Of a DNA stretch of 64,000 bases, positions 56,891 through 64,000 are shown one piece after another. The DNA lies in NCBI GenBank assembly GCA_022695795.1, contig MU404190.1:30606-94605 (forward strand), read 5' to 3'. The DNA comes from Biscogniauxia marginata (lineage: Eukaryota; Ascomycota; Sordariomycetes; Xylariales; Xylariaceae). A program made the position numbers and the translations under genes. Position 1 is the stretch's first letter. The number at the start of each line of letters is the position of its first letter. The notes under the pieces were generated by a model, which worked only from the letters and a program-made list of their open reading frames with translations, was not told the origin of the DNA and did no database searches.

Positions 56891-59800
56891 CGTGGAGGAC
56901 GAGGGCGTATAGACGAACAAGGTACCTGTCGGAGCACGAAGTAATTGCGAAGCCGGCGTCGAATGAGGGAGGCCCTTGAGGAGAGAAACAGACCGGCCTC
57001 TCAAATAAAGATAGCTCGCAGGCGGCGACGGCGGATCTACCGGGTTGTATACATGGACCAGAGTGGGTTTAGGGGTAGGGAGTGATAAATTGATGACCTC
57101 CCCGGTTCAAGAACCACTCAAGGAGCGCGGATGGGCCGAGGCCAAAAATTGCGCCCTGGACCAAGTGACATCAAGATATTGATAAACAGGGTAGGCGGGT
57201 CACTCGTCTCCCCTTCTTATATTTCTCTCTCTCTTTCTTTTCTGTCTTCACGTTCACCATCAATTGCTGGACATGTTCTGGGCTGGTTGAGTTTGGGGGT
57301 CTCGGATAACAATGGAGAAGAGTGTCAAATGCAAGTGATGATCATCCGGGGGGAAATCAGCAATAGCAGCAGCAGCACCACAACTACCATCACCACCACC
57401 ACCAGGACAGATATATGTATAAAAAAGAGAATTCCAAGAAACTAAAACAGCTGCAACTATGATGCTACTCTTCAACCTTGGCTTGCTTTGTTAGAAAAGA
57501 GCGAGAGAAGGTTATTGTTTGCTGCTGACGTGGAAATTACGCAGCAACTTAAAAATGTCTAAGAAAGGCAAAGACAAAGAGGAGTAACGTTGTAGGTGTT
57601 GGGGAGGGAGAGGGGAGAGGCTGAGAGCGATGAAAGAGAGAGTGCGAGAGCATCTGGACTGATTGATTGACTGACTGACTGACTGACAAGGTTGTGTCTG
57701 TGTCAGGTTTGGGCGGAAGCTGGCGTTGGCAAGGCAGTGAGTGAGAAGGTTACCAGGTATCCTCAGGTAAAGTGGAAGTGGTGCCCCTCCAGTCCAGAAG
57801 AAATCAATTAAACTGGCGGTGCAGCGCAGTTCAGGCGGTGCGCAGTGCAGTTGGTTAGGGTAAGTAGCCTGACCGATTTTTCGGGGGATGGTGGAGAGAA
57901 GAAGGGGGAGGGGCCAGGAAATAGAGAGCGAGAGGGAATTGGTGGAAGGGACAGGACATGAGGATCATTCAGCCTCATTTCCAGTTCAGCGCCGTCAGGT
58001 GGGGACTCGACCTTCTGAAGAGGGGGAAGATAATCGGTAGCATAGCAGGGGGGCTTCCGGCCGCTAATTGACGCTACCGTCACCGACATTGGCCGCTGGG
58101 GCTTCCGCGGGCAGATCTACGCCTGCAGAGGTGGCTGGGACCACCCGCCGTCCAACCAGAAGCAGCCAGGAGGGATGATTAGGAGGAGGATGGTGAATTT
58201 CACTCCATGGAGAAAATAGGTACGGTACATTATTATATACATTAGCTGGCTGATCGAATATGTACGTAAAGCGAGTTCGCAACCGGCAAGGCTTAATTAA
58301 AGTGAGATGAGATTCGTGGGTACGTGTGGCAGGGCTCTTGTGTTTTGTTCTAGAAACATGGAGTCTCCATAAGCCCCTATAACAAGGTCACGTACGATTG
58401 GTCCGTTGTTTGCATGAGAGACACACCTTATCCATATCAACCTACCTTGTAGGTACCTGCATTTATGTGTTGTTTACCCACAATAGCTAGGTATATCGCT
58501 GACCCCCTAACATGTACATACAATGCCTAACTCCTAACGAGTACGTCCGTAGCGGTAGCTAAGCTACGACCTCTCACAACATTGAATTGATTGATTGATT
58601 ACTGCAAGTCCTCCACGATCGATAAAACCGATGGATTACCAAGATTAGGTACCCAGGTACCTACACCTACATGAAACCCCTATCTTCGATACAAAATACT
58701 TGCTTGAATCATTTGACCTAGATTGCTATCTGGTGTAACTATCGTGTGATTATTATACTACTCGGGCCTGATGTAATGCGTTTCAATTCCCATCACATGT
58801 TCCTATTTATTTGTCTATTTGCCTGATTCTACCCTACCTTATCTAATAACAGGTACCTATCTGTTATTACCTACACCATCTTCTTCGCTTCCGTCTTGAC
58901 TATCGCCACTGACCGTTTCAGCCACGTCCCTTATCGGATATCCGGCATGGTCAAACTGCCTGGGTTCCCCGACTTTTGAACCAACTGCATCTCTCATTCC
59001 TTTCCCTCCTCCTCTTCTTTCTCCCCGGAGTGTGTCTCAAAAACCTAGAGTTCAAACTCATTCGTGCTCTCGTCCCGCGTGTCCCGTGTTTACCCGTTGG
59101 GCTTGTCTTGTCCCATGTCTCAGGTCTCGGGATGACGTCGACCGGGGAGGGTTAGGTATACCAGATGGAGTTGAACTCTACATAGGTAGCCAACCGGGTT
59201 TCTCTTATGTACGAAACTAACCTGGGGAAGAAAGAAACATGGAGAAAATAAAATAAAATAAAAAGAAATAAACCAGGTGGCCGGAAATCTGCCAGCTAAG
59301 ACAAGCTGTACAGTTGGCTCATACCTACCAACACATCAAGGGGCGAAAACGCATCTTCCGGGGATACTCTATCCTAGCACCCATACTATTAAGCATTCTC
59401 TCAAGAGAAGGAAGAAAGAAAGAGAAACAAATCGTGACATTCCCAAACCCCATGCCGTCCAACTAAAAACAGGGAGTCTTAGCGTGCCGCGGTACTAAGG
59501 CACGGCACGAGGGAGATAGCGCAATCCAACGTGCTGCACCCCCGGGGAGCCATGCTTCCTCACCGCTCCAATAAACGGACGATTCTGCAGCAACCGAGCT
59601 CCATAATAGGGACAGTAGTCGCGAAAGCTGTATTCCCCCGTCGGTACCTCCGGTCGACGTGGCCGACGTTTTTTTGTTGTTGTCAAATAGCCGAAACAAG
59701 GGTTCCGAAAACGGGACCCCGTACAGCGAACGATGTATGTAGCTAGGGAGTGGGAGTAGGGGAGGAGTAGCGGCAGCGACAGCGGTAGCGGTAGCGGTAG

Positions 59801-62800
59801 AGAAGGTCGAAAATTGGCACGTTTTGGAGGCAAGTCAGTTTGCCTTTATACGAGGGTTTTTAGGTGCCCTTACTTAGTAGTAGTACCTAGTAGTACCTAG
59901 TAGTAGTATGATAGGTAATATGTCGTGTTTGTATGTCGTTTGTTTTCTCCTTCTCGACAAGGTGCCCGTTTAGTATGCGTTCCCGTGGCATGGGCCGGGT
60001 AGTGCTGTTAGGCAGGTGTGTGGTGTTTCATGCAACCTGAGTACAAGATCCCGTAGGAGTCGGCACACCGCATTGCCCACTCGGCGCGAGTAGTGAGGGA
60101 TTATCACCAACGGGTACCAGAGATCACCCCGTGGCTATACCCTGGACCTGCTCTCGTAGGACTCGGTGTCAGATATCGCCTTCACATATTCGCCGGTTGT
60201 GTGGGTAAGACCGGCGATTGGTGGACGAGGACTCGTCCAAAAGGGGCAAAAACAAGTTTCTTATCGTGACAGTGGACGTCGAGCAGACGATGAGGGGAAA
60301 CACTGAAAGTCCCCCCCCCCCCCCCAAAGCTGTTCCCTAAATCCGGTAGAGCCTTGCCATAGCCTGCTACTTTGACCAACACAGAGAATAGGCCTATACG
60401 AAGGCACCACTGTTGTTGAGAACTGCCGGCGTACGCCAACAGTTTTAGCGAACCAATGCACGCAACTCAGGCTGTTCTGGCCCCGTCCCTAACTCGGTCG
60501 ATATGATGCTTCTGGAGAGTCTCGCTTCCCCGATGGTAGCTGCCGACATGTTCTCCAGGGAGTTTCCTTGATACGAGCGACATCGTAAGAGCCTGTAAGG
60601 CTCCGTAAGAGGAACGTCGCTTCACCCCCATTTTCGGTGGCCAAGGCCGAACCCAGGGCCCGACGGCTGACGTTTGCAGTGTCAGATACTGAGAAGTAGA
60701 ATAACCGAGCAGGTATCGGTCTGCCTAGTGAGCTCTGTGACTGGGAGCATCGATGATTGGTTACGCCTCTCTTGTCTTGCCTGATCATCGTCTCACACCG
60801 GCGGCACAAGTTTGCTCATCCAAGCCTATAAGCCAGGGATAGCCGCGTTGCCCACGGCTGGGGGAATCACGTAGACTGATCAGCTGTTCTAAGTGGATGA
60901 AACTTAGGAGGATATTTTGTACGTTCTGAACCCAGCTCAACCACCCATCCGAGAGAACCTAAATTTGAAGCTTGGCTTCAAGGTCCCATGCCTTTGCCAC
61001 CATCTGGCATAACAGCAACAAAAAATCAAACAGAGGGACGATAAAGCATCGACAGACTAACGCGAGTGATTCGTGCCACGTTGGGCGATAGATAATTCTT
61101 TTAGGATTGAAGTTGTACCTGGACAGCGTACTAATCGGTTTTCAGGAGTTAACATCCTGCGAGTCAAGGACTTCGTCCTTCGTCCGGTTATGCTATTGAA
61201 CTAGAGAGGCGCCCCATGACGCATAGCCAGGTGGATGAGCGATGTCAAATTAAGCTCACCCTCCTCTATGTTTCGCATAGCCCTAGTGAGCATCAACTTA
61301 ATCATGGTGGCGTAGTGCCACGCGGCACGCCTTCCTGAGCACGATAGAAGCGCTCCCAGGTTGTTGTCGGTCCCGGCCGTCGAGGCGGACAGCTAGCTCA
61401 GATAGCCAAGCCATGACACTCGAACCATCTCCGCAGACCCTCCGCCTGGATCTCTGGTGTAGATAACCCAGTGACGTCTGAGAGGCATAGATTTTGATCT
61501 TGACTTGATTTGTTGTCTTCCTAACTGCATTATCAAGGTACTTTTCTTGTACAGTCTGGTATCCAACAGCTCTCGTCATATATCAGTCGCCGAGGCTTGC
61601 TCAAGAACACTGAGCTTCGTAATGATCTGACGTGCTTCTTCCCATGCGGGACCTGACGACTGCAGTATTCGCCCCCCTTTTTTGAGCCCCCCTTGGCTAC
61701 GCGGGAGCAAATACTTCTGGCAGCAAGGTGACAAAAAGGAAAAAAGTGAGAGGGGAAGGTGGCGATGACCGTGACCATGACACCGTGAGAACACGGGTTT
61801 CAACCAAACTAGAACCCGGAAGTGGAAAGCCGAACTCACCAGTAATCGAATCAGGAAATAAAGGGGAAAAGATACACCGCTATACCGGCATAGGAAGGCC
61901 CTGCTATCGCCTGGAATTTGAACTCTTAAGGTTACCAAACGAGGAGACAAGGGCTTCGATCGTATAGGACACGCTGCTTATTTAATAAAGGCCACAGAGT
62001 TATAAGTGGCAGATGGATTCGTGGCTGCGACGGTAGCAGCCGCAGGCGACCGAAGCTCAGGGGACTTCTGCAATTGACAGGCGAGGCTGTCGAGCACCAA
62101 GTCGCCTAGTACCAGCGGGGGACTTACCCGGCATGTGTACGGTGATGTCAAGCACGCAACGTGCGGGAGATCTCGCCGCAAAGGTTACTACTGATTGGTC
62201 ATATATTACCGACATACGACGGTAGAGCATTCCTTATGTAGGTAGAGAGATGCTTGTAAGCTGGGCCGACAGCTGGCTCTTAGCGCAATAACAGATGGGG
62301 ATGCATCTATAGAGGCGGCGGCTGCTGCTGGAGCAATCGGCTAGCCAGGCTTTTCCTCACGACGGATGACACCCACGAGCTGCCCCTGACATATGTCGAC
62401 AATTTGAGATGAGCTTAAAACTATGTGGCGAACCACACATCACGCCAGAGACTCATGTCATACTAACTGCCGTGCGTGCTTGCTTGCTAAACCGACGAGG
62501 TCAGCGTTCTCCTGCAGGACAGGGGCAACCAAGCAGCTTACAGTGACCAGTTTGGCCAAGTTCCCACCCTCTACGTGTAACCCGGAAACTATATCCTGCC
62601 GACACGTATGTAGAGAGGAAATGTACATACCTGGTCGCCGGCCGAAAGGGAAGTAGGTTATAAAAGTTCACCCGGAGGGCTGCGATCTCAGTAGCTGGTA
62701 GCAGAATGGAACGTGGCGGTTTCCTCACCACGGACACGGCAGAGCGACTTGCAGAAAAAGCATGTATCGGACAAACCTGTAATGTTCCGCGTATGCATGT

Positions 62801-63900
62801 TGTGCTTTTGAAGCATGCGTAGGCGAAAAGGGACCGTCATACATGGCCCTGACGTAGAGCGAAGGGAAAGGTAACTTCGTCAAAAAGCTCGCGCATATCA
62901 TGCCAGACGGACGGACAGCTGCTGTATCTGGGCACGTAATAGACTTTATCCATAAAAGTAGTAATTTCGCTGCAGGTTGGATATTTGCGAGATGCACATC
63001 ATCTGGTTCCGTGGGTGGCCCGGACGCAGCTCCTGCTTCCGCGAGGCCTGTCTCCCGCTGTGGGCCACATGAGGATTTCTCTGGATCTGGGTCGGGCTCC
63101 ATCGAGAGATGAGACTCTGGAGCTGCCGAATATAGACGCGCCAATGCTGTCACCCAGAGAGCAACCCCCGTCCGAGGTACAGGTGGCAGCGTTAGCATGC
63201 TTGTACGTGGTAACAGAAACACTCGCAGGCGGATTCGACGGCTACCGCAAATGGGTCATCGAAATTTTACAAAATTTTCTTTCCTCATATTTCACATTTC
63301 AAAACGCCTCGGGTTCACGGGTTCTTCGGTGTCCGTAGGCAAACTGCGTGGAAAGCGTCAAGCAGGCGATGCCCGAAAACAAAAGCCGGAGCTGGATGTA
63401 CTTGTTGTTGCCTGTGCCTCTCGAGCACCGCCGACTGGAGTGCTGATCCACGATGGCTTTATTAGTACTGCAACAGTACCTAGGAAATACCTCCTCCATT
63501 CTTCACTACAGTAGAGCTGCAGGTAGTAGAATAGTGGAATGAGACACCGTATGTAGTGGAACCTTGCCCTTTTTTTTCTTTTGGTTTCTTTTTTGGGGGG
63601 GATAATTCAAAAAACTAGAGAACGAAGAGAGAGAGAGAGAGAGAAACTCCCCAGAAAAGAACATTGGCTAAGATCACGCCCTTGTACCTTGTAGGGTGTG
63701 AGAAGAAGAAGAAGACGCAGAAAAATTTAGGCCCTGTCGCTTATAAGCGAGGGGCTTCGGTTGCAAGGGATTACAGGGACCTGACGCTGTTGATGGTAAT
63801 ACCTAGAGATTGCCTACATACTATTTTCTCTGCTGGGACAGTGCAGTGGGCACTGAGCAACGGTGAGAGCCGGCCTCGCTGGCTAACGGTCCCAAGTCGG
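56891..63900. other. Seven-kilobase region with no recognisable gene
   Basis: I checked all reading frames by eye and found no protein I recognise and no credible multi-exon chain. The longest open frame (62725-63222, -) begins at GTG and has no domain. The left part (57.1-58.3 kb) is likely the promoter of the coiled-coil gene plus GA-, CAC- and GACT-type simple sequence. 58.4-58.9 kb is AT-rich with GGTACC words. 59.75-59.81 kb has AGCGGT tandem copies and 60.31 kb a long C-run. 60.5-63.5 kb has balanced composition with short frames on both strands, compatible with decayed repeat or non-coding DNA. Confidence 0.45.
60311..60325. repeat. Poly-C run
   Basis: A homopolymer of about 15 cytosines; its exact length is likely unreliable in any assembly. 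Confidence 0.75.
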
Positions 63901-64000
63901 AGGGGGGGGGGGGGGGGGGGGGGCGCGCCCCCGGGGGGGGGGGGGGGCGGGGGGGGGCGGGGCGCGGGGGGGGGGGGGGGGCGCGGGGGGAGGAGGGGGC
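63901..64000. other. Terminal G-rich block, probable sequencing/assembly artefact
   Basis: The last 100 bases are almost only G, with scattered CGCG/CCCC and two A. Nothing similar occurs elsewhere in the window, there is no telomere repeat (TTAGGG), and the block ends the window. Such ends commonly come from failing reads that default to G rather than from real DNA. Confidence 0.7.

Noticed and set aside
62725..63222. 165-codon open frame on -
   Set aside because: Begins at GTG, has no signal, domain or conserved-looking text; reported only as part of the gene-free region.
1..64000. tRNA, rRNA, telomere and CRISPR signals
   Set aside because: No B-box GGTTCGANTCC with a matching cloverleaf, no rRNA-like sequence, no TTAGGG array and no spaced direct repeats were found on either strand by eye.

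Overview
The window is the end of a contig from a filamentous ascomycete (Pezizomycotina, most likely Sordariomycetes). The evidence is short introns of about 48-100 bp with GTAAGT/GTATGT donors, CTAAC-type branch sites and CAG/TAG acceptors, fungal-specific protein families (GWT1, GH76 Dfg5/Dcw1, NACHT-WD40 NLR-like, highly reducing PKS debris), and long low-complexity intergenic DNA. I rebuilt multi-exon models by hand; every complete model given has a length divisible by three.

Layout. 0-10 kb: 5' part of nicotinate phosphoribosyltransferase (-), Sec61 beta (+), a large GT28-type (sterol) glucosyltransferase fused to a VPS13-like segment and a run of ubiquitin-interacting motifs (+), and a small CHZ-type histone chaperone protein (+). 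10.5-25 kb: mitochondrial aspartyl-tRNA synthetase (-), AP180-type ANTH clathrin adaptor (+), TFIIH/CAK subunit Tfb3/MAT1 (-), NudC (+), Bud27/URI-like prefoldin (-). 24.9-31.4 kb: an accessory island with a decayed fragment of a highly reducing polyketide synthase and a six-exon lipase-like/NACHT/WD40 NLR-type gene (-). 33.5-51.9 kb: SPRY-domain protein (-), Ca2+/H+ exchanger (-) with a predicted 3-nt micro-exon, cytochrome P450 (-), GPI inositol acyltransferase GWT1 (-), an unassigned conserved fungal protein (+), GPI-anchored GH76 wall enzyme (-). 55.4-56.9 kb: a Ser-rich coiled-coil fungal protein (-). From 57 to 63.9 kb I recognise no gene, and the last 100 bases are a G-rich block that looks like an assembly or sequencing artefact at a contig end.

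Most genes are unrelated housekeeping loci in separate transcription units, several in divergent pairs (NPT1/SBH1, TFB3/nudC, GWT1/unassigned). A weak theme is the secretory pathway and cell surface: Sec61 beta, the lipid glucosyltransferase, the clathrin adaptor, the vacuolar-type exchanger, GWT1 (GPI anchor synthesis) and the GPI-anchored GH76 protein. There is no evidence that these are co-regulated. The most distinctive observations are a 10-bp palindrome present at least ten times and only between genes, the 3-nt micro-exon, the glucosyltransferase fusion, and an NLR exon whose conserved reading frame disagrees with its best splice signals. No tRNA, rRNA or CRISPR array was seen.
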